Below are positions 51,053-59,521 of a DNA stretch of 64,000 nucleotides, in pieces. Numbering within the stretch: position 1 is the stretch's first letter; every line of letters starts with the position of its first letter. A model generated the notes under the pieces. It saw only the letters and a program-made list of their open reading frames with translations, made no database searches and was not told where the DNA came from. The position numbers and the translations under genes are program-made. Source of the DNA: JAFGSI01 sp041287425 (GTDB lineage: Bacteria > Chloroflexota > Anaerolineae > Anaerolineales > Villigracilaceae); assembly GCA_041287425.1 (NCBI GenBank), contig JBEULG010000007.1, positions 62,001 to 126,000 of the forward strand, read 5' to 3'.

Positions 51053-53158
51053 ATGACTCTCGAACGGGGTACGCTTCTTCACAAACGGTATCGCATCGTT
51101 GAGATCCTCGGCCAGGGGGGAATGGGGTCGGTTTACCGCGCCCTGGATGAGAATCTGGGCGTCGAAGTAGCGGTCAAGGAAAATCTCTTCACCACCGATG
51201 AATACGCCCGCCAGTTCCGCCTGGAGGCGGTCATCCTGGCCAATCTGCGCCACCCCAACCTGCCGCGCGTCACCGACCACTTCGTCATCGGCGAGCAGGG
51301 CCAGTACCTCATCATGGATTACATCGAGGGCGAAGATTTGCGCCAGCGCATGGAGCGCCAGGGAGTCATCAGCGAGGAAGAGGCCATCCTGATCGGCGCA
51401 GCGATGTGCGATGCCCTCGAGTACCTGCACACCCGCAAGCCCTCTATCATTCACCGCGACGTCAAGCCCGGCAACGTCAAAATCACGCCGGATGGACGCA
51501 TCTATCTGGTGGATTTCGGCCTGGCGAAGATCGTCAAAGGCAGCCAGGCGACGACGACCGGGGCGCGGGCGATGACGCCGGGCTATTCGCCTCCCGAACA
51601 ATATGGCACGGCGCGCACTGACGCCCGCACCGACATCTACTCACTCGGCGCCACCCTCTACGCCGCCCTGACCGGCGTCATCCCGGAGGATGGTCTGGCG
51701 CGGGCGATGGACAACGTTGACCTGACCCCGATTCGCAAGCGCAACCCGCGCGTCTCGCGCCGCCTGGCGGCGGCCATCGAAAAGGCGATGGCCGTCCGGC
51801 CGGAGGACCGTTTCCAGTCGGCGGCGGAGTTCAAGGAGGCGCTGCTTTCCTCGAATGTCAAGACTCAGCGGGTCGAGGGCGAGATCGTCGTCACGCCGCC
51901 CCCGCCCGGCGGGGCGCACCCCGAAAGCGGCGAGGTGGATGTCCCTCCGCCCGACAAGCCCATCACGGCTCAGTTGATTCCGCTCTCCCGGCCGGCCTCG
52001 CGTCCGCGCCGCCGCCAGCGGATGGGAATCGGCTGCTGGGTCATCATCACCCTGGGGTTGTTGCTCCTGGCCGTCAGCGTGCTGCTGGCCATTTTCTGGC
52101 CGGGCGAAGGCAACCCTGTGCGCACCCTGTTCTTCCCGCCGCCGGAGCCGACTGCCACCGAGGCGCTCATACCGCCGACCTCGACCCCCCTGCCGGTTGT
52201 CGAGGCGACGCCGCCGACTCCCACGCCCACGCCGACGCGCACGCCTTATCCCACGGCCACCTTCACGCCCACCGAGACCCTCGAACCGAGTCCCACACCT
52301 TTGGGCGGCGCTTACGGGCAACTGGCCTTCGCCTCGACTCGCAACGGCCTGCCGCAGATTTTCTTGATGAACAGCGATGGCAGCGGGCAGGTGCAACTCA
52401 CTACCCTGGAGGAGGGCGCCTGTCAGCCCGCCTGGTCGCCGGATGGAGCCCAAATCGTTTTCATTTCTCCTTGCCGCGACCGGCGCGCTCCATACAGCGT
52501 TTACACCGACAGCCGCCTCTATTTGATGAATGCCAATGGCAGCAACGTGACGCCCATCCTGAATTCCGAGCCCGGCGATTTCGACCCGGCCTGGTCACCG
52601 GATGGGACGCGCCTCGCTTTCACCTCGCAACGGGATGGGTATCTCAGAATCTATTTACTCGACCTGCGCGACAATACGGTGGTGCCGCTCACGCCGCAGG
52701 ATGTGATCGCTTCGCAACCGGCCTGGTCGCCGCAGGGGGACCAGATTGCGTATGCGACCATCCGCTACAATGCCTCCCAGATTTGGGCGATTCATATTTC
52801 AGGAACAGCGGCACAGCAATTGGTGCGCAGCGGCGCAGATTACTGGGATACTTCGCCGCTCTGGTCGCCGGATGGTCAAACGATTTTCTATACACAGTAT
52901 GATCGAAATATTCTGACCCGCGGCTGGATGATGTCCATTCGATATGAAAACCGCAACACGGAAGGCCGACCGCTGCGCAGCCGCGACATGGCCGTCAACG
53001 CCACCATCTCCTCGGACGGGGAATGGCTGTTCTTCGAGGCAATGGATGATAGAGGGAATGTGGATATTTACCGCATGCGGGTCAACGGCAACAATTACTC
53101 GCGCCTGACGAACGACCCCGGCCTCGATTTCGGCCCGGCCTGGCGGCCCATGCCTTGA
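51053..53158 (+). CDS. Ser/Thr protein kinase with TolB-like propeller
   Basis: A 701-residue receptor-type Hanks kinase. The cytoplasmic kinase domain (about 10-270) has LGQGGMGSVYRAL, VAVKENLF (the ATP Lys), IHRDVKPGNVKI and VDFGLAKI. A membrane segment lies at about 325-345 (CWVIITLGLLLLAVSVLLAI). A Pro/Thr linker and outside TolB/WD40-like repeats follow (FASTRNGLPQIFLMNSDGSG, and PAWSPDG several times). The propeller may bind an envelope ligand. A TATAAT lies at 51010-51015. A terminator shared with the penicillin-binding protein gene follows. Confidence 0.92.
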   Translation: MTLERGTLLHKRYRIVEILGQGGMGSVYRALDENLGVEVAVKENLFTTDEYARQFRLEAVILANLRHPNLPRVTDHFVIGEQGQYLIMDYIEGEDLRQRMERQGVISEEEAILIGAAMCDALEYLHTRKPSIIHRDVKPGNVKITPDGRIYLVDFGLAKIVKGSQATTTGARAMTPGYSPPEQYGTARTDARTDIYSLGATLYAALTGVIPEDGLARAMDNVDLTPIRKRNPRVSRRLAAAIEKAMAVRPEDRFQSAAEFKEALLSSNVKTQRVEGEIVVTPPPPGGAHPESGEVDVPPPDKPITAQLIPLSRPASRPRRRQRMGIGCWVIITLGLLLLAVSVLLAIFWPGEGNPVRTLFFPPPEPTATEALIPPTSTPLPVVEATPPTPTPTPTRTPYPTATFTPTETLEPSPTPLGGAYGQLAFASTRNGLPQIFLMNSDGSGQVQLTTLEEGACQPAWSPDGAQIVFISPCRDRRAPYSVYTDSRLYLMNANGSNVTPILNSEPGDFDPAWSPDGTRLAFTSQRDGYLRIYLLDLRDNTVVPLTPQDVIASQPAWSPQGDQIAYATIRYNASQIWAIHISGTAAQQLVRSGADYWDTSPLWSPDGQTIFYTQYDRNILTRGWMMSIRYENRNTEGRPLRSRDMAVNATISSDGEWLFFEAMDDRGNVDIYRMRVNGNNYSRLTNDPGLDFGPAWRPMP

Positions 53159-53178
53159 ACCGGAAAACAGGGACAATG

Positions 53179-53208
53179 AAAAACATGCGACCAGCGTCGC
53201 ATGTTTTT
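53179..53208. terminator. Bidirectional terminator
   Basis: Thirteen-base arms (AAAAACATGCGAC and GTCGCATGTTTTT, loop CAGC) lie between convergent stops at 53158 and 53211. A and T tracts on the two sides serve both strands. Confidence 0.93.
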
Positions 53209-53210
53209 GT

Positions 53211-56200
53211 TTAGGGCGTGGGCGTTTCGGTCGGCGGAGGAGCGGCGGTCGGGGTGGGCGTTTCGCTGGGCGTGGGGGTCGGGCTGGGCGTGGGCGTGGG
53301 CGTGGGAGTGGGGGTGGGCAGGTTGATGGTCACCTCGATGGTGCGGACGGCGTAGCCGCCGGAACGGCTGCGCATGAACAGCCGCAGCGAAAGCATCGGG
53401 CTGTTGATTTGGGTCAGGTCTAGGCTGTAGATGGTGGTCGCCGAGGTCGCCGGGGTGGGCGTGTCGCCGACCAGCAGCGTCCAGGTGGAAGGCTGCGGGC
53501 CGCTTCCGTAGGAGAGGTTGAAGAAGGCGAAGTCGGGGGCGTCGGCGATGACGGTGATGTCGAGCGGCGATTGGGTGATTTGCTGACCGTCGACGGGGTT
53601 GACGAATTCGAGCGTCGGATGAGGGTCGTCGGCCCGGCAGGCGCGTTCGGGGGCGAAATCCAAACTGTCGGGGAAGCCCATGGAACGCGCCCAGTCGCGG
53701 CCTTCGGCGTCCTGGGTGATCCACAGCCGGGCAAAGGGGTCCTGGATGTTGATGACCATGGTCTGGTTGAGAAATTCGTTGCAGTCGGGGGAGGCTTCCA
53801 GGCCGGTCCAGGTATCCAGTACGGGCTGGCGCCACAGGTCTTGTTCGGCGGGCAGGGGCGGCTGGTCGAAGGCGAAGTATTCGCGGCGGGTGGAGGGGCA
53901 CCACTCGGAAGGCAGGGTGCCGGAGACGGCGCAGATGTCGTATTGGACGATGCCCGGCGGGGGCAGGAAGGGGGTTGGGTTGCCGCCGGTCAGTTCCTGG
54001 ATGGCGGTCATCATGAACTGGCTCCAGATGGGGGCGGCGCCGGTCAGGCCGGTGGTGTTTTGCAGGGGGCTGTAATCGGCGTTGCCGACCCAGACGCCGA
54101 CGGTCAGGTCGGGGGTGTAACCGATGGTCCAGTTGTCGAAGACCAGGCCGGAGAGGCCCGAGGTGCCGGTCTTGACGGCAGCCGGGAAGGGCAGGTTAAG
54201 CACCGAGTTGGCGCCGAACATGGGGGTGCGGGCGGCGTTATCGGAAAGGATAGAGGAGATAAGGAAGGCATGTTCCGGCCGGATGACTGGTTGGCCGGCC
54301 GGCGGCTCGTAGGCGTAGACCAGGTTGCCCTCGAAGTCGGTGATGCGCAGGATGGAGACCGGCGGGATGCGCACGCCGCCGTTAGCGAAGACGGCGTAGG
54401 CGCCGGTCAATTCCAGCAGGCTGACTTCGCCGCCGCCGAGGGTCAGCGCCAGGCCGTAATCGTCGCGGGTCAGGCTGGTGATGCCCAGGCGCTCGGCCAT
54501 CGGAATCAGGCCGTCGGGGGCGGGCGTGGCCGGGTTGTCATAGACGCCGACAAATTGGAGCGCCTTGACGGCCGGGATGTTGTAGGAGTTGGCCAAGGCC
54601 GAGCGCACGGTCACAGGGCCGTGGAAACGGCCGTCGTAGTTGTTGGGGACGTAGGGCGGGCGCGGGTCGGTGGGCAGGCCGGAGGGAGGAAATTCGGTCG
54701 GCACATCCCATAGCAGGGTAGCCGGCGTCCAGCCCTGCTCGAAGGCGGCGACGTAGGTCAGCGGTTTGATGGACGAACCGGGCTGGCGGGTGGGACTGGT
54801 GGCCATGTTGACCTGCCCGGAGATGGCGGCGTTGTAGAAATCGGCCGAGCCGACCATGGCCAGGATTTCCCCGGTCGAGGGACGGATGGCGACCAGGGCG
54901 CCGTTGCTGACGTTGCGGTCGGCCAGGGCGGCCACCTGGGCGCTGACGATCTGCTGGGCGGCGTCTTGCAACTGAGGGTCGAGGCTGGTGGTGACGGTGA
55001 AGCCGGAGCGGTAGATGGTCTGCGGGTCGTAGCGGGCCTCCAGTTCGGCGCGGATGAAGACGGCCCAGTGGGGATAAGGCACGTCCATCACCGGCGGCTG
55101 GAAGGGGTACTCGGCAATTTCGGAGATGGCCATCGCCGCCTCGGCGGGCGAGACACAGACCCGCTCAGGGCTGTTGCTGACATAGATGCAGCCGTCGGTG
55201 ACGCTCAGGCGGTAGGTGAGCATGACCACGTCGCGGTGACGGGCCAGGGCGGCTTCGGGGTTGGTGTAGATGTCGTAAACGGCCGGCGATTGCGGCAGGC
55301 CGGCCAGGAAGGTGGCCTCGGCCAGGTCGAGTTCGGAGGCGTGCTTGCCGAAGTAGGTCTGGGCGGCGGCTTCCACGCCGTAGGCCAGGTTGCCGAAGTA
55401 GATTTCGTTGAGGTACAGTTCGAGGATTTCGTCCTTGCTGTAGCGGCGGGTGATTTCGGCGGCCAGGATGGCTTCACGCACTTTGCGCCAGTAGGAGAGT
55501 TCGGTGCGTTCCTCCGGCGTGAACAGGAGGGCGCGGGCCAGTTGCTGGGTGATGGTCGAGGCGCCCGAGACGATTTCGTCGCTGGTGAGGTTCTGCCAGA
55601 AGGCGCGCAGGATGGCGAGCGGGTCGAAGCCGGGGTGGGTGTAGAAGCCCTTGTCCTCGGTGGCGATGATGGCGGCTACCATGTAGGGGGAGATCTCTTC
55701 CAGCGGCACAAAGGTGCGCCGCCCGGCCGAAGGGTCGTTGATTTCGTAGATGAGGTTGCCCTGCCGGTCGAGGATGCGGGTGGTCTCGAATTGGGAGGCG
55801 CGGGCGCGCAAATCTTCGACGGAGGGGAGGGTGGCGGCGATGCGGTAGTACTGGATCAGGACGAAGGCCAGCAAGAGAATGGAGACGGCGACCAGCACGA
55901 ACAGGCTGATGATTACCCCGCGCAGCAGACAGCCCCAGGCTGCCTGCCCGGAAGCGGCGCGGCGGCGCGGACGGCGGTGTGGGGCGGACCCGCGGCGGGC
56001 AGGCCGCGGCGCGGTCGGCGCGGCCGGCTGATAGGCCGCCGGCGTGACCCGCGTGGCGTCCATGTCGATCTCCTCGACGCGTTTGGGCAGCGGCATGCCG
56101 TCCTCGTCCAGGGCGGGGTGTTGCAGGGCATAGGTCGGCGCGTCGGGCGGGGGCGGGATGGGCGGGGTCATGTCCCGCGTTTCGGCCTCCGCTTTCAGAC

Positions 56201-56246
56201 GGCGGGCGCGCTGGCGCGCTTCTTCTTCGGGGTCATACGTCTCCAT
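53211..56246 (-). CDS. Class A penicillin-binding protein (PBP1A-like)
   Basis: A 1011-residue bifunctional peptidoglycan synthase. A cytoplasmic basic N-terminus (about 1-100) and one membrane segment precede the GT51 glycosyltransferase (ATEDKGFYTHPGFDP, GASTITQQLARALL). The transpeptidase has SSIK (about 490), SYN and KTG (about 690). About 250 extra residues follow, with four Cys (ICAVSGTLPSEWCPSTRRE among them), then a beta domain, ending in a PTPTPTPSPTPTPSE tail. No ribosome site is visible: GAAAAT lies 7 nt before the ATG, with TTGACT 17 bp further up. Length exceeds the usual 700-850. Confidence 0.95.
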   Translation of the reverse strand: METYDPEEEARQRARRLKAEAETRDMTPPIPPPPDAPTYALQHPALDEDGMPLPKRVEEIDMDATRVTPAAYQPAAPTAPRPARRGSAPHRRPRRRAASGQAAWGCLLRGVIISLFVLVAVSILLLAFVLIQYYRIAATLPSVEDLRARASQFETTRILDRQGNLIYEINDPSAGRRTFVPLEEISPYMVAAIIATEDKGFYTHPGFDPLAILRAFWQNLTSDEIVSGASTITQQLARALLFTPEERTELSYWRKVREAILAAEITRRYSKDEILELYLNEIYFGNLAYGVEAAAQTYFGKHASELDLAEATFLAGLPQSPAVYDIYTNPEAALARHRDVVMLTYRLSVTDGCIYVSNSPERVCVSPAEAAMAISEIAEYPFQPPVMDVPYPHWAVFIRAELEARYDPQTIYRSGFTVTTSLDPQLQDAAQQIVSAQVAALADRNVSNGALVAIRPSTGEILAMVGSADFYNAAISGQVNMATSPTRQPGSSIKPLTYVAAFEQGWTPATLLWDVPTEFPPSGLPTDPRPPYVPNNYDGRFHGPVTVRSALANSYNIPAVKALQFVGVYDNPATPAPDGLIPMAERLGITSLTRDDYGLALTLGGGEVSLLELTGAYAVFANGGVRIPPVSILRITDFEGNLVYAYEPPAGQPVIRPEHAFLISSILSDNAARTPMFGANSVLNLPFPAAVKTGTSGLSGLVFDNWTIGYTPDLTVGVWVGNADYSPLQNTTGLTGAAPIWSQFMMTAIQELTGGNPTPFLPPPGIVQYDICAVSGTLPSEWCPSTRREYFAFDQPPLPAEQDLWRQPVLDTWTGLEASPDCNEFLNQTMVINIQDPFARLWITQDAEGRDWARSMGFPDSLDFAPERACRADDPHPTLEFVNPVDGQQITQSPLDITVIADAPDFAFFNLSYGSGPQPSTWTLLVGDTPTPATSATTIYSLDLTQINSPMLSLRLFMRSRSGGYAVRTIEVTINLPTPTPTPTPTPSPTPTPSETPTPTAAPPPTETPTP

Positions 56247-56253
56247 GGGGGAT

Positions 56254-56282
56254 ATTTTCCCAGTATTTTATGGTCCAGTCAA
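56254..56282 (-). promoter_or_regulatory. Penicillin-binding protein gene promoter, probably leaderless
   Basis: TTGACT (56277-56282) and GAAAAT (56254-56259) are 17 bp apart on the minus strand. Seven nucleotides separate the -10 from the ATG at 56246, and no Shine-Dalgarno is present. Confidence 0.55.
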
Positions 56283-56381
56283 TAGAGATGCCGCCCTCCT
56301 TGTCCGAATGGCCGGACAGCCAGAGAAAGATTTACGCTGGGCGAAACCAAAAGAACCGGCTCATGGATAGACTGTGTGCCT

Positions 56382-56503
56382 TGTGTCGCTGCGAGGAGGG
56401 CGCTTTTCGCCCGACGAAGCGGCCTCCTCCTGTCTTTTGCACGCAGAAAATCATGAGGGGGATTGCTTCGGGCCGGGAGAGCAGCAGCCCTCGCAAAAGA
56501 ACT
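56382..56503. repeat. Decayed copy of the CATTGCGAGG element
   Basis: The 302-bp gap between the PBP and tRNA genes contains TGTCGCTGCGAGGAG, GACGAAGC, GGATTGCTTCGG and CCCTCGCAA in the order seen in the 33082-33196 element, with mismatches and a different centre. It is non-coding and ends at the tRNA promoter. Confidence 0.6.
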
Positions 56504-56531
56504 TGACCATCCTGCGGTTCTGGATTAAAAT
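56503..56531 (+). promoter_or_regulatory. tRNA-Arg promoter
   Basis: TTGACC (56503-56508) and TAAAAT (56526-56531) are 17 bp apart, ending 17 bp before the mature tRNA 5' end. Confidence 0.8.
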
Positions 56532-56548
56532 CCTTGCGCTTGATTTCA

Positions 56549-56625
56549 GCCCCTTTAGCTCAGTGGATGAGAGCGTTTGGTTGCGGACCAAAAGGCCGCG
56601 TGTTCGAGTCACGCAAGGGGCGCCA
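56549..56625 (+). tRNA. tRNA-Arg (anticodon GCG)
   Basis: A 77-nt cloverleaf. Acceptor GCCCCTT/AAGGGGC, D stem GCTC/GAGC, anticodon stem TTTGG/CCAAA with loop TTGCGGA, variable AGGCC, T stem GCGTG/CACGC, discriminator G and an encoded CCA. Anticodon GCG reads CGC. The D loop has the A20 typical of arginine tRNAs. G36-G37 makes it a TrmD substrate. Most bacteria use an ACG anticodon for this box, so GCG is notable. Confidence 0.93.
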
Positions 56626-56628
56626 CGC

Positions 56629-56657
56629 AGAAGCGGGCCAACCCGCTTCTTTTCTTT
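56629..56657 (+). terminator. Terminator after tRNA-Arg
   Basis: AGAAGCGGG (56629-56637) pairs with CCCGCTTCT (56642-56650) around CCAA, followed by TTTCTTT. It lies between the tRNA and surE, whose ATG is only 11 nt further. Confidence 0.88.
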
Positions 56658-56667
56658 CCGGGAGACG

Positions 56668-57471
56668 ATGGAGAAGCCTCACATCCTGTTGACCAATGAC
56701 GACGGCATCCGCTCGCCAGGCTTGTGGGCGGCCGCCGGCGCGCTGGCCGCCCTGGGCTACGTGACCGTCGCGGCGCCGCGTGACCAGTCCTCGGGCATGG
56801 GCCGCAGTCTGCCGTCCACCTCCGACGGCCGCATTCAGCCTCAGGTTCTGCGGGTCGGCGGGCAGGACTGGACGGTGTACGCCATCGGCGGCAGCCCGGC
56901 CCAGGCCGTGCTGCATGCTGTGCTGGAAATCGCCCCGCGCCGGCCCGACCTGGTTGTCTCGGGCATCAACTACGGTGAGAACGTCGGGCTGGGAATCACG
57001 GCCTCCGGCACGGTAGGAGCCGCCCTGGAGGCGGCCGGGCTGGGCATCCCGGCCTTGGCCGTCTCGCTCGAAACCGGCGTCGAGCATCACCTGTCCTACT
57101 CCAGCGAGGTGGATTTCTCGGCCGCCGCTCATTTCACCGCCTTGTTTGCCGCCGCCATCCTGGAAAACGGCTTGCCCGCCGGTGTGGACTTGCTCAAGGT
57201 GGATGTGCCCCGCCTGGCCACGCCACAGACCGCCTGGCAAATCACGCGCCTGTCGCGCCAGCCGTATTATGAGGCGACGCCGCCGCCCCGCCGGCCGTGG
57301 GGCGCGCCTGGGCGGGTCGGCTACCGTCAGGCTGCCCGGTTGGACTGCGAACCGGACAGCGATGTGTACATTCTGCGCGTCCGGCATCAGGTCGCCGTCA
57401 CTCCCCTGACCCTCGACCTGACGGCCGCGGTGGATTTCGCCGTCCTGGCAGACCACCTGCGTTCCAATTGA
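56668..57471 (+). CDS. surE: 5'-nucleotidase SurE
   Basis: A 267-residue SurE phosphatase acting on nucleoside 5'-monophosphates and short polyphosphate. LLTNDDGIRSPG supplies the metal Asp pair, APRDQSSGMGRSLP and VVSGINYGENVGLGITASGT the remaining site. GGGAG precedes the ATG. No promoter is seen between the tRNA terminator and the start, so expression may depend on read-through from the tRNA promoter. The TGA stop overlaps the -35 of the tRNA-Lys promoter. Confidence 0.95.
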   Translation: MEKPHILLTNDDGIRSPGLWAAAGALAALGYVTVAAPRDQSSGMGRSLPSTSDGRIQPQVLRVGGQDWTVYAIGGSPAQAVLHAVLEIAPRRPDLVVSGINYGENVGLGITASGTVGAALEAAGLGIPALAVSLETGVEHHLSYSSEVDFSAAAHFTALFAAAILENGLPAGVDLLKVDVPRLATPQTAWQITRLSRQPYYEATPPPRRPWGAPGRVGYRQAARLDCEPDSDVYILRVRHQVAVTPLTLDLTAAVDFAVLADHLRSN

Positions 57472-57496
57472 CGCTCTCTGCGGTGCGTGTTAAAAT
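57468..57496 (+). promoter_or_regulatory. tRNA-Lys promoter
   Basis: TTGACG (57468-57473) overlaps the surE stop codon. TAAAAT (57491-57496) lies 17 bp downstream and 11 bp before the tRNA. Confidence 0.85.
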
Positions 57497-57507
57497 GGCG
57501 TCCGCAT

Positions 57508-57579
57508 GGGCGTGTAGCTCAATGGCAGAGCAGTGGCCTTTTAAGCCATTGGTTGAGAGTTCGAGTCTCTCCACGCTCA
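57508..57579 (+). tRNA. tRNA-Lys (anticodon TTT)
   Basis: A 72-nt cloverleaf. Acceptor GGGCGTG/CACGCTC (one G-T pair), D stem GCTC/GAGC, anticodon stem GTGGC/GCCAT with loop CTTTTAA, T stem GAGAG/CTCTC, discriminator A. The CCA end is not encoded (the sequence continues TTT), unlike the neighbouring tRNA-Arg, so a CCA-adding enzyme is needed. Confidence 0.95.
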
Positions 57580-57860
57580 TTTCCTTCATCCGCTTCTCGG
57601 CGTGCCTGGTTAGAAAAATGTTTTATCTGGAATAACCGCGTGACGCCCAGAGCGCTAAGGTTTCCCTGCATCGCCGAGAAAAAATCTTGGCGGTAGAGGC
57701 GGCCGGAACGAGAGGGGCAGAAAACCGGCGCCTGTTCAATCTGCGGGAGGAAGTGCGAAAACCGGAGACCGCAGGGTTTCCCAGTCGTGGTGTACGGTTC
57801 TCTGTCTGCACAGCCTGGCCGGGCAGTCCAGGGTGGTGAAGCGGTGAACGGATTTGGGCG
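57580..57860. other. 281-bp gap between tRNA-Lys and prmA
   Basis: No open frame, RNA fold or clear promoter is recognised. The first 60 bp are AT-richer (GTTAGAAAAATG and GGAATAACC), and GGGAGGAAG near 57745 is an isolated purine tract. prmA has no clear ribosome site, so its transcript start probably lies here. Confidence 0.4.
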
Positions 57861-58796
57861 ATGAACGAACTCTCCTGGCTCGAAGTTTCTCTGACGGTGG
57901 ATGGCGAACTGGCCGAAGCAGTCGCCGACGTGCTGGCGCGCTTTGCTCCCAACGGCGTGGTGACCGAGCAGGGGGTGCGTTTCGTCAACGCCGAGGACGA
58001 GGGCACGCCGGTCGGCGGGGTGACGGTGCGCGCCTACCTGCCGGCCGATGAACACCTGGACGCGACGCGCCGGCGGTTGGAGGAGGCGCTCTACTATCTG
58101 GGGCGCATCCGGCCGCTGCCTGCCCCGACCTTCAACCTGATTGCCGACCAAAATTGGATGGAGGCCTGGAAGGCGCGCTACCAGCCGATTCCGATTGGGG
58201 AGCGCCTGATCATCGTCCCGACCTGGCTCGATTCGCCGGATGCTTCCCGCATTCCCATCCAGATTGACCCCGGCATGGCCTTTGGCACGGGAACGCACCC
58301 CACCACGCAATTGTGTCTGGAATTGATTGAGGAGTTCCTGGGGCCGCCGTCCTCCCGCTTTGCTCGAAAAGCGGTGATCGACGTGGGCTGCGGCTCCGGA
58401 ATCCTTTCGATTGCCGCCCTGAAACTCGGCGCCGCGCTTGCCCTTGGGGTGGACATTGACCCGGCCGCCGTCCAGGCGGGGCGCGAAAACGCCCGCGCCA
58501 ACGGCATCCCCGATGAGCAATTGCTGCTGGGGCTGGGGTCGGTGAACGAGATTCTTGCCGGGGTGTATCCCCTGCGCAGCGCGCCGCTGGTGCTGGCAAA
58601 TATCTTGGCGCCGGTCATCTTGCGGCTCTTCGAGGCCGGGCTGGCCGATTTGGTCGAAGAGGGGGGCAGGCTTATCCTTTCCGGAATCCTGCGCGAACAG
58701 GGCGGCGAGGTGCTGGCGGCCGCCGCGGCGCATGGCTTAACGCTGCTGGAGGAACGTTCTCAGGGGGATTGGATCGCCCTGGCGCTGACCGCTTAA
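57861..58796 (+). CDS. prmA: Ribosomal protein L11 methyltransferase PrmA
   Basis: A 311-residue SAM methyltransferase that trimethylates ribosomal protein L11. An N-terminal L11-binding domain (WLEVSLTVDGELAEAVADVL) is followed by FGTGTHPTTQLCLELIEEF, SAM motif VIDVGCGSGILSIAALKLGA and VLANILAPVI (NxxAxxxI-like catalytic strand). The start at 57861 is the only good one but lacks a Shine-Dalgarno. The stop overlaps by 3 nt the stop of the convergent FHA gene. Confidence 0.94.
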   Translation: MNELSWLEVSLTVDGELAEAVADVLARFAPNGVVTEQGVRFVNAEDEGTPVGGVTVRAYLPADEHLDATRRRLEEALYYLGRIRPLPAPTFNLIADQNWMEAWKARYQPIPIGERLIIVPTWLDSPDASRIPIQIDPGMAFGTGTHPTTQLCLELIEEFLGPPSSRFARKAVIDVGCGSGILSIAALKLGAALALGVDIDPAAVQAGRENARANGIPDEQLLLGLGSVNEILAGVYPLRSAPLVLANILAPVILRLFEAGLADLVEEGGRLILSGILREQGGEVLAAAAAHGLTLLEERSQGDWIALALTA

Positions 58797-59335
58797 TCCT
58801 GGCCGCTGAAGCGGAAGGTCAGGAACAGGTGCAGGTTTCCCAGGCGGAGGAAGACGCCGTGGTGAAGGGGGTAGGGCTGATGTGGCCTCATGCGTTCTTC
58901 GTAGAGGTAGGTGCCGTTGGCGCTGCCCAAGTCAATCGCCTCGTAGCCCCCTGCTGAGCGGCGGATGAGCAAGTGCTGGCGCGAGACGCCCATTTCGCGG
59001 GCGCCGTAGGGAGCCAGGTCCACCAGCAACGTATCGGTGGGCGGCTTCTGTTTCGTGTCCAACCGGCCCAGGATGAATTCGTCTTCGTAGAGGATGGCCA
59101 CCGGCTGAGACGATTCGTTCAGATAGATGGCCAGCCCGCGCGCCGGTGGAGGAACGTCGAGCGGCTCTGGCGGCCCAGCCGGCGCCCCACGCGCCTCGAC
59201 GTTGACCGTGCTGCTCTCGGGGGAGGAGACGGTTGCTTCCAGCGGCGCCCCGCAGAACAGACAGGTATCGGCTTCGGGGCGGTTGGGATGCCCGCAGGCC
59301 GGGCAGGGTTTGCCAACAACAGGTTGAGCAGCCAT
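58793..59335 (-). CDS. Zinc-ribbon FHA-domain protein
   Basis: A 180-residue protein. The N-terminal zinc ribbon has pairs CPACG and CLFCG. A linker with SSPESSTVN leads to an FHA domain (about 85-170) with FILGRLD, GVSRQHLLIRR and DLGSANGTYL, which binds phospho-Thr. The likely partners are the Ser/Thr kinases next door. It is a clear paralogue of the protein at 63360-63911 (same order, same ribbon spacing). The gene ends tail to tail with prmA with overlapping stop codons. A promoter lies at 59373-59402. Confidence 0.9.
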   Translation of the reverse strand: MAAQPVVGKPCPACGHPNRPEADTCLFCGAPLEATVSSPESSTVNVEARGAPAGPPEPLDVPPPARGLAIYLNESSQPVAILYEDEFILGRLDTKQKPPTDTLLVDLAPYGAREMGVSRQHLLIRRSAGGYEAIDLGSANGTYLYEERMRPHQPYPLHHGVFLRLGNLHLFLTFRFSGQD

Positions 59336-59372
59336 TGTTTTTCCAGTCTGTCAAATGGCGGGTCGCATCCCT

Positions 59373-59402
59373 ATAATACACCTTTTTGGGTGTTTTTTAC
59401 AA
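59373..59402 (-). promoter_or_regulatory. Promoter of the FHA gene
   Basis: TTGTAA (59397-59402) and TATTAT (59373-59378) are 18 bp apart on the minus strand. The spacer contains a small inverted repeat (ACACC/GGTGT). The FHA gene therefore need not depend on the upstream kinase transcript. Confidence 0.55.
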
Positions 59403-59521
59403 TCATTCTGGGGGATGGAAAGAGATTTTGAGGCCAGCCGACAGCATAGTCCTTCCGGCGGGCGGCTTTCCTGCAACGTTTGGTCCAATCGGGCGAGAGA
59501 AACGGCCGGCCGTAAAATTCG

